A DNA stretch of 64,000 nucleotides from Hericium rajendrae. Taxonomy: Eukaryota > Basidiomycota > Agaricomycetes > Russulales > Hericiaceae. The DNA lies in NCBI GenBank assembly GCA_033439255.1, contig JAVRDV010000016.1, positions 930,001-994,000 on the forward strand, read 5' to 3'. Both the position numbers and the translations under genes were made by a program. Each line of letters begins with the position of its first letter. Within the stretch, counting starts at the first letter, position 1. The notes under the pieces are model-generated. The model made no database searches. It was not told the origin of the DNA and was given only the letters and a program-made list of their open reading frames with translations. Shown in pieces: positions 45,416-57,686 of the stretch.

Positions 45416-45425
45416 TGTCCCCGCC
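45416..45425 (-). promoter_or_regulatory. Single Cre1-type site upstream of the endoglucanase
   Basis: GGCGGGGAC on the minus strand contains GCGGGG (SYGGRG), about 165 bp upstream of the start. A single site is weak evidence for repression. Confidence 0.25.
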
Positions 45426-45950
45426 TTCACCGCTAAAACTCGGTCGATCCGAGACTGTCGACTTGAGCGGCACTCTCGTGGTTTCTCCGTCTCAGCATGG
45501 ACAGCTACTGGGCATGCAACTGGAGAAGGTGCTTGGCAGCATCACATGCGTCAAACCCATGCTAAAAATGTCGTGGCTGCAATACGTGCAGCACTGTGAT
45601 GGGCTGAGCTCTCGGACATAGAGAACAGTGTTCCGGCTTGTGGGTGCTTCTTTCGTGGCTGATTGTTGGTATTAGAGAAAATGTCACCGAGAAAGATCCA
45701 TGGTGAGTATAATTTCATCATAATCAAAGCTGTTTTCCCGAACTGATTGAGATTCATCCGGCACTAGATCCACAGCTCAGTGAACAGTCAACTCACATAA
45801 GCAAATATGAATATTAGTTAGGGACGCGAAGCTCTTTACAAACCTAAGATACAGGTCGCCAATATCAGAATAGGACGAAGCAAGATCGTCGCAATATCAT
45901 CGGACTCACATACTCTATCATACAACAGCAAAGGCATCTCATAGCCAGCT

Positions 45951-47012
45951 TTATCTGACGTTCGAACCTCCATAGCCCGTACTCCTTCGCGCCGACCCAA
46001 GATTTGACGACCCTTCACCTCTGTCATCGTAGCTTGAACTATACATCCTCGAAGGTCGTGAAAAGAGGCCAGCTGATGGGCGAGACTGGAAACTCGAGAA
46101 ACTACGCTGTCGGTCCCAATCGTAAGGACGTTGAGGTGGTTCGTAATCTCGTCTTCGATTGAATAGGTAGGTGCCCAGACCTCCGAGCAAGGCACCAGAC
46201 CAGAACCCCATTCCTCCGGGACCATTGCCAGCTTGATTTGTATCTTGTGAATACTTCGTGTACGGAGGCGGTGGGGCATTATGATCGTGTGCGCCGCTAT
46301 GACCATCGGGGTTGTCCCACGGAAACCAGCCCCGCCTTGAAGGACCTGAGCCTGGTCCACCAGTCCCTGGAGGTGACTGTCCCGTGGCAGATGATTGACG
46401 CCAGGATTTGAAGATGGAATACAAAATCAATGCGAGAATGCCAAGCCACAGCACGTAGAAAAGGATTTCTGCTATATTCTGGGCTACAATAATTCTTGAG
46501 CCTCCTGCACATAAAGTACGGTTAGGGAAAAACTCACTGGTGAACCAGGTCTTGACAGGGGCAAGGTACGAGTCCTCACTTCGTAGGAACTTCGGTACAT
46601 GCACCAAGCGATATTGTAACGAACAAGATCCTGTTCAAGGCTCAGCACGTAAAAGTCTGAGGAAGTGGTGAAGACGTGCCTTTTAGAACGTCGCTGTCCC
46701 CTGGTCCGTTCCATCCTTCACAAGACACTTCAACTCGGCCGAAGCGCAGAGCGTCTGGCAGGTCAGCTTCACACTACAACCTCCGTCAGCGAGGGCTCGC
46801 GGCTCGTCAAGGGCTGTGGATAGTACCTTCCAATCTACCTCTGTTCCATATCCTCCAACATTCTGGCACCGAACAACGTCAGGCTGGTACAATTTGCACG
46901 CGTCCCCCAGGCATATCAGTTGTGGGATCGGTTTGCCTCGCCTGGACCGTGTAAGCGCGTCTTTGTAGAACGTCAAGGAAGGGATCTTGGCGAGCGGAAT
47001 ACGGGAGATCAT
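45951..47012 (-). CDS. SARAF-like (TMEM66 family) ER membrane protein
   Basis: Four exons join in phase: 47012-46827, 46773-46680, 46630-46538 and 46483-45951, giving 301 aa. The second intron (46679-46631) is a GC-AG intron with donor GCACGT; without it the conserved GSCSLQYRLV would not be read. Luminal part: IPLAKIPSLTFYKDALTRSR, VRCQNVGGYGTEVDWKCEAD and VEVSCEGWNGPGDSDVLKGS match the SARAF domain. One membrane helix follows (ILFYVLWLGILALILYSIF), then a cytosolic Gly/Pro/Ser/Arg-rich tail. Animal SARAF dampens store-operated calcium entry; the fungal role is not established. A signal peptide is not visible at this start, so a further 5' exon may have been missed. Confidence 0.85.
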
Positions 47013-47333
47013 GCGTATTAGCTTTCAGCAGAGACAATATGCTGGGTGGTGTGCCCTATAGAGGGTCGTCGTATTTGGCGCATTGTGTCGCGCAAGCACG
47101 GGCTGGTAATGAAGAGTCTGTGTGGCGCTGTGCGACACGTCATTGTACGACTGACACGTGGAAGGATCTCGAAGAGTTGCCATGTCTACATGTTCGGACC
47201 CCACAGTCAAAGTGAAGTTGGGGCCGCTGCTCCTCGCAAGGAAAGATCTATGATATACACGTGGTATTAATGGATACAACTACAGGAACGATGCAAATAG
47301 CTAGCAATTATTCAAGTGTAAGCTACACCAGCT
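47013..47333. other. Short intergenic region
   Basis: It lies between the SARAF-like gene start and the OPT gene end, both on the minus strand. Nothing else is supported. Confidence 0.35.
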
Positions 47334-50104
47334 TCAGCATCCTCCGCACATGCCATGACCGCATCCATAGCAGCTAGCTACACCAACGCCAAACGTCCGC
47401 AGAACAAGACTCACGACACTCACGACGCCCTCACCCAGGACGAAACCACTCGCAATAACAATGAGGCGTATATTCGCGCCTCCAGCACCTCCCTTCGCTA
47501 ATCTGGTGTGGCACACGTATTCGACAATGCCACCGACAAGACGAGCAAGCGAGAAAGACGGCGTGTTGAGGAATCCTATAGCGAAAGCGACACCGGAAGG
47601 TATCCATTTGGCATACCACAGTCCGCGGCGGAATGCGGCCGTCTTGTATGCAGAGTTAAGACCAAATATGATCGCGGAAGCCAGCATAAATACGCCGCTC
47701 TTCTCGGGCAAGTCGCCGTCGCCTGTGATCAACAGTTAAGACAACGAGCCAGAATACTGACGAAGGCACTTACGAAGGAGGCGGGCCAAGCTCAGCCATA
47801 CATATGCCGTGGGCGCAGGGAAGGACGGGCCCGGGATAGGGTATGCTTTCTGATACAGACTGTATGCTGTTACAGTCACGAAGATAGACAGAGTCGAGCC
47901 AATCAGCTGTCCATAGAACTGAGCTTTGGGAGAGGCTCCGATGAGATGGCCTGTTTTCAGGTCTTGCATCAGGTCTCCGGCCCTATTGCAATCGAATTCA
48001 ATCATAGAATGCGACATGGAAAATCAATGGGCTTACTGCTGTGCGCCTGCTTCAGCGACACCGCCTGCGATTATGTTAGCGACAACATTGCCAGGTTGAA
48101 TAACCGCGAACAGCAGCTGGCTGATCTTGCCCAGACCACTGACAGGATTGAGGTCTGTTTCGCCGAGGGCACGAACACTGGTCTCGTGATATCAATGCGA
48201 TGTAGCAGACAATGTAGAATTGACATACCCCAGTATACTCAACAGACCGCCTAATAAGAAGCCCACTAGTGTAGCCCACGGCTTGATACCTTCGTGCCCG
48301 AAGACAAGCCAGACGAGGATTGTTCCCAGGGTTATGCTGCCTGCGAGGCCCCAAATGACTGTGCGAGTCGACACCAATCGATCTTCGCTCTCTATTTCTT
48401 CATCGTCTTTGCTCATGACTTCCGCAACGGAATCGTCTCTACCATAGTGTTGATGTATACTCTGTGAGACCCTGCCCACAATCTCCCCGACGACGGGAGC
48501 CAGAGATATAAGGCTGTCCGAACACATGATTGCGAGAGCAGTCCATAGGATCCAGCCGCGAGCTCCTGTTGTCATGTCACCTACGGGACCAGGGGCCCAG
48601 CCGGCATGCTTCGATATCGGCGACAGTATGCCCCAGCCTACCAGCATTCCCTGAATCAAGATCAGAAGATAGTCAGAAATACGTCACTTAGATGAACCTC
48701 ACCAGATTCATGCTGAGAGTCGTAGGGAAACCCATGATGATACCTGATACCTAGTTTGAATAGAAGGTTGAGAAAATAGGAGCAAGAACTGACCCTGTCC
48801 GACGTATGACAAGCTAGGAGTGAAAGTCCACGCCCATTCTCGGGCAAGATACTCGCCGAAGACGGGAATCGCAAAAACAATGGGGAAGAAGTAGGACAGA
48901 AGCTGTACGATAATGAGCAAGCGCTGCATCCTAATTTATTTTCACCAACCGTCAGAGCTCCAGAAGCAAGGAAACTCCACGCGAGATCCAACCATCCCTC
49001 AGTCTGGACTACCTCACGCACGTCATCGGTCTCGTTGTCGCCCTCTGGGACGATGTCAGTTGGTTCTCGGGCCAATTGACCTTCAGTGCCGTCCTCCATA
49101 GTGAGTGGGCTGTAGTAGCCACTGCGCCGCCGTCGGAGAGAAGTGTCAGGTGGAGGTATCTTATGAAGTACGGATATCAATTGTGCAGTAGCTGTCCCGG
49201 ATGGGAATGCAAGCTGCTCTTCTATGACCTAGTCGGATTTAGCACCTGGCACGGCGAGCTGACGATTTTCTGAACTCACGACTTGTTTGCGGATAGGCGG
49301 AGACATGAAAACACTGGAAGCGCAAAGGTAAGCCACTGCGTCATGCTGAAAGGTCAGATGCTGACCCGAAATATGCAACGGCAAAGGACCAGCCAATAGC
49401 ACCGACCCAAGATAGTATAACTGGCGGTGAACCATCCTTCTCTGGGTCAAGTAGACTCAATGCAGGGATTATACCAACAAAGCCCGCAGCTAAGGGCATC
49501 TAGAGAGATTTATATGTATTGGCTTAGAGACAGACTCTTAGAAAGCAGCCGATGCTGGGCTCACTGTTCCAGTTGCGACCGCGGTCGTCTGTACGACGAC
49601 GTTCTCTTGAGGTGTCATTGGACTTGGTAACACTCGAGACAGTAGGAAGCCAATCAGAGCTGACTGCAGCGACATCCTGCATATGCTCTCGTCGCTGATC
49701 TCGGGGTGCAGAGTCGAAGTAATGGCTTACATGCTAATCCATCCTGTCTGCAACCCGAAGTAGAGATTTGTGAAGCATAGCAAACAGCCGATAAGGAGCC
49801 CGAGTGCAACGGCCCGAAACTGATACAAAATTCATCTTCAGTGAGATTTTCGTCATATGGAGAATGATATCAATGTCATACTGTAAGTTCGGGGCTCGTA
49901 TTCATGGGAGCGCGGCACCTCGACCGACTTGTGCTACTTGCCCGACCCCTACCTGATAGTGAATAAACCGATCTCGTCGAAGCTGTGTCTCTGACGCACC
50001 TGATCCATGACCTGAGACTCATCCTCCACGACAAGCCAAGGGTCTAGCTGTCGTTTGGCGACCTGCAAGGCAAAGGTCGATGACGAAGCCCTGAGAAGCG
50101 GCAT
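47334..50104 (-). CDS. OPT-family oligopeptide transporter
   Basis: Many short exons encode a large membrane protein of the OPT family. The start at 50104 opens MPLLRASSSTFALQVAKRQL and leads in frame to the acidic EDESQVMDQ before the first helix. Signature parts in order: LGLLIGCLLCFTNLYFGLQT (near 49780), LAFPSGTATAQLISVLHKI-like region (near 49200), GMLVGWGILSPISKHAGWAP (near 48630), GWILWTALAIMCSDSLIS, and SGVFMLASAIIFGLNSAYK near the C-terminus. Members import small peptides or metal chelates with protons, at the plasma membrane or an internal membrane. The start lies only 218 bp from the divergent methionyl-tRNA synthetase start. Confidence 0.85.
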
Positions 50105-50322
50105 TCACGGCGCGCCGGGTCAGCAGCGCGTTGTTTGTGCCATGTTTGGTTCAGACACGCCTCGGGGATTGGCGAGCAGTCATCGACTTCGAGTCACGAA
50201 AGTGCATCGAAGGCATCGATTTTCTCTAATTTATACCTCATTCTGTATCGCTTCCATCGCCTTGCTATCCCGTGTGCCATAAATCCCGTTGGAGATCAGC
50301 AAGCTTCAGATTTTTCGCATCC
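50105..50322. promoter_or_regulatory. Short bidirectional promoter region
   Basis: 218 bp separates two divergent start codons (OPT transporter, minus; methionyl-tRNA synthetase, plus). Both promoters must share or overlap here. No strong TATA box is seen. Confidence 0.4.
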
Positions 50323-53119
50323 ATGGCGCAGAAGATCCGCTCTGTAGACGGACTGCTCAGAGCCGTCCCGGATCCTGGAGAAGTAGCGTATGGCATATCT
50401 CTGCACGTTTAATTTACAGCATCTGATCGTCCTTGTGCTACATTCCAGATTGCCGAAGGAGGGGGAGACTAACATCCTCGTTACCTCTGCCCTGCCGTAC
50501 TGCAATAACGTACCCCATCTTGGTGAGTAGCTCGCTGCGCCATGGCAATATACTGCATCGCCTATTTACACCATGCAGGCAATATCATTGGGAGCACCCT
50601 TTCCGCAGATGTATACAGCCGGTGAGTTTCTACCGTCCATAATTCTTTTCACAAGGCTAACTGTCCGTGAAAGATATTCCCGTGGGTATACAGTACATTG
50701 GATCCATCGATCGATGAGCTAACATGCATTTGAAGGTACCCGGAATCGCAGAACACTATATGTGTGTGGGACAGACGAATACGGCACGGCAACGGAGACA
50801 CAGGCATTGAAGGAAGGTATCACGCCAAAACAATTATGCGACAAATACTACGAACTCCATCGCGAAACGTACAGGTGGTTCGAGATCGGGTGAGTTTATA
50901 GACTCATCTATGTATTCAGCGATACTGAACGGTGACTAGGTTCGATTTTTTCGGACGGACAAGCACGCAATACCACACGGAGTATGTATACTTGCGTTCT
51001 CAGCCCATTTCCGCGTTCATATTTTTTTCCAGGATCTGTCAATCGATATACCTGAATCTCGCGAAGAATGGTCTCTTAGAGAAGCAGACAAAGGCTCAGA
51101 CGTACTGCGAAGATTGTCAGAAGTGAGCACTCGTGAAATTCCTCAATCGCTGGTTCCTTCAACGTTTTTACTAGATTCCTCGCTGACCGCTTCGTGGAAG
51201 GGATATGTCCCCACTGCGGATCAGACGTGAGTATCTCTCGACGCGATCATTGTGCCTATTCATGATCATCCTCGACAGGATGCCCGCGGAGACCAATGCG
51301 ACGCGTGCAGCCGCACCTTAGATGCGATAGAGCTCATCAACCCGCGCTGTCTCATAAATAAAAAGCATAAAGTGGTCCAGCGTTCCTCCGCCAACATGTA
51401 CGTAAAATTGGATGCTGTCCAGTCCCGAACGGAAGAATGGATCAAACAGTCCTGGAAGGAGGGAAAATGGTCGCCCAATTCCGTGATCAACAGTGAAGGC
51501 GAACTGATCGACGCACGGTTAAAGGGCGGCCTTAGGCCCAGCCCTGTGACCAGAGATCTCCAGTGGGGCGTTCCTGTCCCGGTGAAGGAGGATGATGAAG
51601 ATCAAAGTATGAAGGGGAAAGTCCTTTGTGAGTTCTCTTCGTAAACCTGACCGAAGCCGGCGACTGACTTATCAACTTGTGCGTGCGTAGACGTCTGGGT
51701 ACGTCTATGCAACTTTTTCGCAGAGAATGTGTCTCATGATCTTTCAGTTTGATGCTCCCATCGGATACCCTAGTATCACTGCCAACCTGACTCCAGAATG
51801 GGGGCAGTGGTGGTTCAACCCGAAGAACGTCCGTCTTTACCAGTTCATGGGCAAGGACAACGTCTACTTCCATACCATTTTCTTCCCATCAATCCAAATT
51901 GGCGATGGAAGAAATTGGACAAAGCTTCATCATCTTTCAACGACAGGTTCGTACTTGTTCTTTGCGCTCGTTGGGTGAGTCTTGCTGACGAGCATTTGAC
52001 TAGAGTACTTGAATTACGAGGGCGGAAAATTCTCCAAGAGCCATAGTCGCGGTGTGTTTGGACCTGCGGCGAGAGAGACGGGCATTCCGTCATCGGTTTG
52101 GCGATACTACCTCATCTCGACAAGACCTGAAACGCAGGACGCCATGTTCTCCTGGGCAGATTGTGTAAGTTTGATTGTTATTTACCAATGCCAGCATACT
52201 CATCACGATCCAGATTGCCGCAAACAACCATATTCTTTTGAACAAGTCAGTGCATGCTTGTTCTATTACCTTCTGCTATTGACTAACATAGCTTAGCTTC
52301 GGGAACTTTGTGAACCGAGCTCTCAAATTCATCGCATCACAATATGACAGTGTCATCCCAGAAGGCGAAGTTGCCGGTCCTCTATCTCCTAACGATGAAG
52401 TAGATGCAGAGTTCGTCAATGATGTCAATGGCCTCCTCAAGGACTACATTGAAGCCATGGACTCTGTCAAGCTGCGACTCGGCCTCCAGACTGTCATGCA
52501 TCTCTCCGCCCGAGGCAATGCGTACCTTCAAGCATCCGGCCTCAACAAGGCGTTGGTGGCCGAACACCCCATCCGATGCGCGCAAGTGGTTACCCGCGCC
52601 GCAAACTTGATCTATATCCTCTCTGCGCTCATATACCCTTTCATGCCCGCGACCTCCGAGGCGATCCTAACCCAGCTGAACGCCCCCGCTCGTGCCGTTC
52701 CGGACGTCTTCTCCATCGACATTCTCCCTGGACACCATATCGGCAAACCGGAACACTTGTTCAACCGCATCGACGAGAAAATGGCCGACGTATGGAGAGA
52801 CAGGTTTGCGGGAAGCAAGCCAGCGACAGGTGCTGCCATCCCCGAGCCGAGCGCGGATGCGAAACCCCCGGCCATGTCGAAGCGCAAGGCCACAGCCGCG
52901 AAGAAGGCTGCGCACAAGGCTGCCGTGGAGACTGTAGAGGATGGAGGTCCAAAGTCGGCTGAGGTCCTTGCGTGGGAGGCGAAGATTGCGGAGCAGGGCA
53001 ATAAGGTTCGCGAGTTGAAGTCGCAGACGCCGAAGACGAAGGAACTGGAGGAGCAGATTGCGGCTGCTGTGGAAGAGCTGAAGCAGTTGAAGAGTGAGCT
53101 GGCAGCATTGCCAAAATAA
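50323..53119 (+). CDS. MES1: Cytosolic methionyl-tRNA synthetase
   Basis: It charges tRNA-Met with methionine for initiation and elongation. The start at 50323 opens [15 protein letters not shown]. Class I signatures: HIGH-type [15 protein letters not shown] near 50500, [18 protein letters not shown] near 50770, zinc-type pairs C-x2-C (YCEDCQK; CPHCGS; CDACSR) between 51100 and 51320, GYPSITANL near 51765, and KMSKS-type [11 protein letters not shown] near 52025. The anticodon-binding helical domain follows ([36 protein letters not shown]). The C-terminal ~90 residues ([18 protein letters not shown] and an Ala/Lys/Glu helix) form a WHEP-like or coiled-coil extension, as in many eukaryotic synthetases. 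About nine introns; no breaks seen. Confidence 0.95.
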
Positions 53120-53390
53120 TACCGAGTTCGTAGTGAATCTAGAAGTTGTACTACAGGTGTATAACATAGACGAGTTCAACAATTGTCGTTTTCACGTCGA
53201 GAGACCTGCACGTTATTCCTAGTTGACCGTCCAGTGAAGCCAGTTCGTTTCCTTGCAGGAGTTCAGTACAGTATTTGCGTCCGTGAGGTTGGCGCCAGCA
53301 TTCGTACTTCACGTAGCCGATTTCATCTCTCTTCTGTTTCCTACCACCACCTTCCACGTACACCACCATCTGTTGATATTCAGATTCGCG

Positions 53391-54910
53391 ATGACTGGCT
53401 ATTTATTACACGATACCGTAGACGACGACAGCATTATCGTGAGCTCGATATCCTAGCTTTCAGAATTTGTCCTCACAGGTCCACACGTCGCATAGATCAG
53501 GCGAAAGCGCAGGCGCGCACGAAGAGCCGTCGATCCTTGTCTTGGCTACTACTTATCGTCGTCCCCGATTCAGATATCCAGTTCTCCTGCTCCGATCCAT
53601 TACCATGGTGTGAAGGCCGTGACTCTGGAGTGCATCGATAATGCAACGCATATAGCCTTGCCAGAAGGCCCGATTCGCCAGGACGTTCGTCCTGCTCCCC
53701 TCCCTGAGCCCCCAAGAGCGCACACACCAGCGTTGGACGTGCCAAGGGGCGACGATACCAGCATGCTTTCTGTGCACGAGTTCTTACAGAAAACCACTGG
53801 GAAGACCGTGAAGAGGTACAGCCGCCGCCGACGCGCACGTAAGATGGTGATCCTTGGAAGCAGCGACGATGTTGAAGATGCACGTCCCAATCTCCGTACA
53901 CCTCTGATCCATAACATTCCTGCCGCTATTCTCTGTCCATCGTCCCCTTTAGGCCCTGCATCCTCGGATTCGTATAGAGAGGAGTCAATATGTCTTGAAT
54001 CAGATGGAACCCTCGAGCAGCCGCAACGGACAGCAAAGAAACAACCTCGGCGGAAGCGGCTCAAGAAGTCTCTTGCGCAACGCATGCACGAAGCGGCTGT
54101 GTACTCCCACGTTGACCTGCCAGACTCAGGACCTCTTGATTCTGGTTCTGCGCATATAGCCACTCGTCGACCTCTGACTTTCCGACCTGTCAGGTGCGCG
54201 ACTCCGCCAGTGTCACGACGGCCTCGACGCTGGACCACTATGGATCCTAGGACTCAGGCTGTGGCTCTGGCACAGGCGACGTTTGACTCTGAAGAATCGC
54301 GAGGGCCTTCTCTGGTAGACCCAGGTCTTGAACAGCGACCTGTGACAGGCTGGAAACCATACGCCTATTCGAGTCCTCCAGAGATCGCACCCCAGGCTCG
54401 GAGACCGATATCTATGCGTCGAAGCCGACGCGCTGACTGTCAGATAAGCGACTACAGCCCATTACAGTTCGTTTCGTTGCAAGACCATGAACATGCTTTT
54501 CGCCAGAAATACATCTCGCGAACGTCAGTGGTATAATGCTTCTTCCTTTTTCGAAGCTCTTGACCAGTTTCAGCAGGCTCTCGACTGCTCCTGCTTCTAC
54601 GAATGCATTGGAACACGAACAAGCCAGCCCTGCACCACATCCCATCGATAATAACTACCGCCCGTTTCATTGTCGAGTTCCTCTCCCAATGGTCAATCGG
54701 GTTTCTCCGCTCGGATCTGGTGTTGCTCTTCTTCCTGACCAGCCATCTGAGCAGCGCAACTCACTAGCGATGGTGGAGTCACAAGACCATGCTCTTCTCG
54801 CACAAGATGTCACTGACGCAAGCACGAAGCAGCTCAAAACCTTGGCATCTCTCTTAGGTGGATTCTTGGAGACTGCTCGAAATGCTACTCTTATTCAGGA
54901 AGCCTCTTGA
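53391..54910 (+). CDS. Unknown disordered, basic protein
   Basis: I do not recognise this gene. The model has exons 53391-53438, 53479-53538, 53574-54523 and 54574-54910, all in phase, giving 464 aa. The second intron is only 35 bp, so that junction is the least sure. The predicted protein is Pro/Ser/Arg-rich with basic runs (KRYSRRRRARK, KKQPRRKRLKKSLAQRMHE) that could act as nuclear localisation signals, plus acidic patches. It ends in a short helix (TKQLKTLASLLGGFLETA). No folded domain is evident. The final intron could be read differently, with a stop at 54536. Confidence 0.5.
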
Positions 54911-55259
54911 GCCCATACCATTTTTCTTCGTCTTCCAATCTCATTTTCGAACTGAATGTCCCTCCGTCACTTATGCACCATCCCTGTCGTTTGAAGAGTA
55001 GATTGTACAAACAGCCAGTCTCCATGTAATTTTACAAATGTTACAGTAGTACAAACACCGGCTTCATGATAGCGTCGGATAAATACGACCCCTTAGGATT
55101 GTGGTGACATAGAACACTTAATAGTACACAACAGTGACGAGAAAGAGGAGTATATAAAAAGGATTAAGTGAGTAGGAAAAGAAGTGTAGGATAGAGGATG
55201 TCAGCGTGATGTCTAGGGAGTATAAAACCAGAACCGGTGAAAGGTGCAGTCCGAGTCAA
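54911..55259. other. Convergent 3' region
   Basis: The unknown gene (plus) and the small heat-shock gene (minus) end here. No feature beyond AT-rich UTR-like sequence is seen. Confidence 0.4.
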
Positions 55260-56139
55260 TTACGAGTCGTCGACTGGCCTCGGTTTTGCTCGAATAGCTC
55301 GCATATTCGGGTAGGTCAGGATGAGGCATCTGTGGTCTCTCGAGGCGCGCACTTCCTCAAACTGCATAATGTCAATCAACAGAGCGGTGGAGCAGGAGAT
55401 GTGGTAACGAACCTTGGTGCCCGACGGAAGCGGGATCGTACGGCTGTACTTTTTCTCCTCCCTGTCTCTGAAGACCGTTCCGTTCTCGATCCTATCAGTG
55501 ACTTTGACCGTGCGCCAGGTCACGACAAGACGATCAGCTTGGAAACTGACGTGCATATCTTCCTTCTTGACCCCGGCAAGGTCAAATGTCGCAGTCACCT
55601 GGCGAAGATCAACCAACTGCCAGAATTCGACACAGGACTATCCTCACCAGACGCCCATCGCGTGATTCTTTGAAGAACACGCTGGCGGATGCGCGTTAAT
55701 GAGCGATTCTTCAGGGCATACGGCGCAGCACGTACTTGGACTTCTGTCTCTTGAGGTGCGGCTTGGCAGCTGCGGCACGCGGAGGCGGCACGACGGTAGG
55801 TGCAGGAGGCGTCTGCTCGCTCGCGGACCACGCCTCCAGGGACTTCACCTTTGACGGCTGTGTGGCCATCTGGCGTTCTTTCTTCCTGCGCACCTCGCCC
55901 CACACGCGATCCAGTGAATCGCTATCGGCAGGCGTCTCTGGTTCCGTAGAGCTGGTCGATGCGAAGGAATTCAAAGGTGTGGAGAATGGCTCCGGCGCCA
56001 TCGGCCTGTCTGCGATGTATTCGTCCTCGGGGTCGTCGCCGCGCACGGTAGCCGACGAAGGCTGAGTAGTGAAGATCCTGTCAAAAGCCTCCCAGGAGCG
56101 ATAGTAATCGTCCTTTGTGTTGCGGGGCGCAGCAGGCAT
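55260..56139 (-). CDS. Small heat-shock protein, Hsp20/alpha-crystallin
   Basis: Three exons join in phase: 56139-55732, 55616-55413 and 55361-55260, giving 237 aa. The first ~135 residues are a long polar arm (SWEAFDRIFTTQ; DRVWGEVRRKKERQ). The alpha-crystallin domain follows (VTATFDLAGVKKEDMHVSF, LVVTWRTVKV, REEKKYSRTIPLPSGTK) and runs through the last intron to LILTYPNMRA. Such proteins form oligomers that hold unfolding proteins. The N-terminal arm is longer than in bacterial members but usual for Agaricomycetes. I found no convincing heat-shock element (inverted GAA/TTC triplets at 2 bp spacing) just upstream. Confidence 0.85.
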
Positions 56140-57686
56140 GGCGGGGTGGAGGTTAATACGAGAGTGTAGAATGGCTGGCGCTCACGCGAAGAAAGGACGC
56201 CTGGCAGACAGGTGGTGGATTCAAGGTCCGAACAAAAGCCTATCTTCGCTCGAGATAATCTCCGGCCTTATATACTGCGGTTTCTCCACCCGTGAGTGAT
56301 CAAGCTCACCGATTTGTTCTGATGAAGATTGGCTCTTCGACGAGGTCCATGCGTGTTCATGGAGATCGCTGGAGCCCCGCAACTCCTCGCGTAACAGCAT
56401 CGCTTGTAAGATCGACATGAATGGAACCAATTGATAATGGCCAATGACGGTACGGACCTGATAAAGAGCACATGATTCTCAAAACGGGCACGTCAAAGGG
56501 CAGGCGATGATATTGATGAGCGTTTGCTCAACCTCGCAAGCCTCACCAAGAACACGAGGCAAGATGCCGAGAGACTCATTTGGTTCTGTTAGATTCCGCA
56601 GGCCGGTCCACGCGGTAGGGCAAAAAGGAAGGCCGTATGAGGCCCGCACGTTATCGACTTGTTCCCGTGTATACCCTTGTCGTTAGAAGGGTCAGCGAGT
56701 GCTATTACTAACGAAAGCTGAACTTGAAGAAGCCTGGGCCGACGTGAACTTGAAGACCTACTCAAAAAGGAAATGACGCGTAGCGAGATAAAATTCAAAA
56801 TCCGATAAATTTTCTTCTTTTCATCTCTCACTCAATGTTGCTCTGCCCTGTCTCTTCTAGTTCTCGTACAAATCTTGATTCGATTTTCAAGATGAATTCG
56901 TCAAGAGATTCAGAATGCCCTCTTCAAGTAAGGTGATGTAGGCAATGGCATTGGTCCGACAAGTACGCCCATCGCCGATGTGCTCAGAGCGAAACTCTGC
57001 TGTACGGTCCGCATTGTGAGTGTCCTGTTCGAGTCGAAGGATGAAAGGATGTGCTTTCTATCCATATGTGCATGTTAGACTGCCGAAACCTTCCCAAAGG
57101 TTGTGGACAACTTGGATTCTGATTTTTCTCGTCGTCATTCGGTCATAAGTACTATGTGCTCATTCGTATGGCAGGAATCAGGACAAGATGAAGAATTTTT
57201 CTATACAGCTTGAGAGAGCGCGCAGCGCGCCGCTCGCTCTTGGGCGTGCAGGTGTTTATCACTCCCCTCGCTGGCACTCTCGTCCGGAGTGGATCCTTTC
57301 ACCGGCTTTTGCACTTCGTCTCTTGTAGTTCGTCTGCGGTATGATTTGGCCGTGGACAAGTGTGGAACTCGGTTTCCCTGGTGACATGTATATAGAACTC
57401 TTCCAATAGAATTTCGTATGGAATGTCTTGGTCTACCCACTCAAATGCAAGCATGTCTTGCACTTGACTCGATGTTTTTGACGTGTGCGTGAGGGTCGTC
57501 CGTGGACTGCGGGACCCCTTGTCCATGGGTCCAGCAGCCACAGCATCATCGCCATGACGGGCGCTACTCCATTACCTCGAGAGCAACATAAGAGCAGGTG
57601 CCTGCGCAGTCACTTGGCCCAACAACTCCCCACACGCGACCTCTCACATACCACGACCCAACCTTATCTTCTGAAATTAGATAGGC
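56140..57686. other. 1.5 kb divergent intergenic region
   Basis: It separates the Hsp20 gene (minus) from the metacaspase (plus). A perfect short hairpin-type palindrome, GCGCGCAGCGCGC, lies near 57219. No gene or long repeat is supported. Confidence 0.45.

Larger units (their letters stand above)
45254..45950. other. Endoglucanase promoter region
   Basis: This ~700 bp separates the endoglucanase start from the end of the SARAF-like gene. Only the TATA-like and Cre1-type motifs stand out. Confidence 0.4.

Noticed and set aside
56140-56500. Heat-shock elements upstream of the Hsp20 gene
   Set aside because: TTC and GAA triplets occur, but not at the 2 bp spacing of three or more inverted units expected for a heat-shock element.
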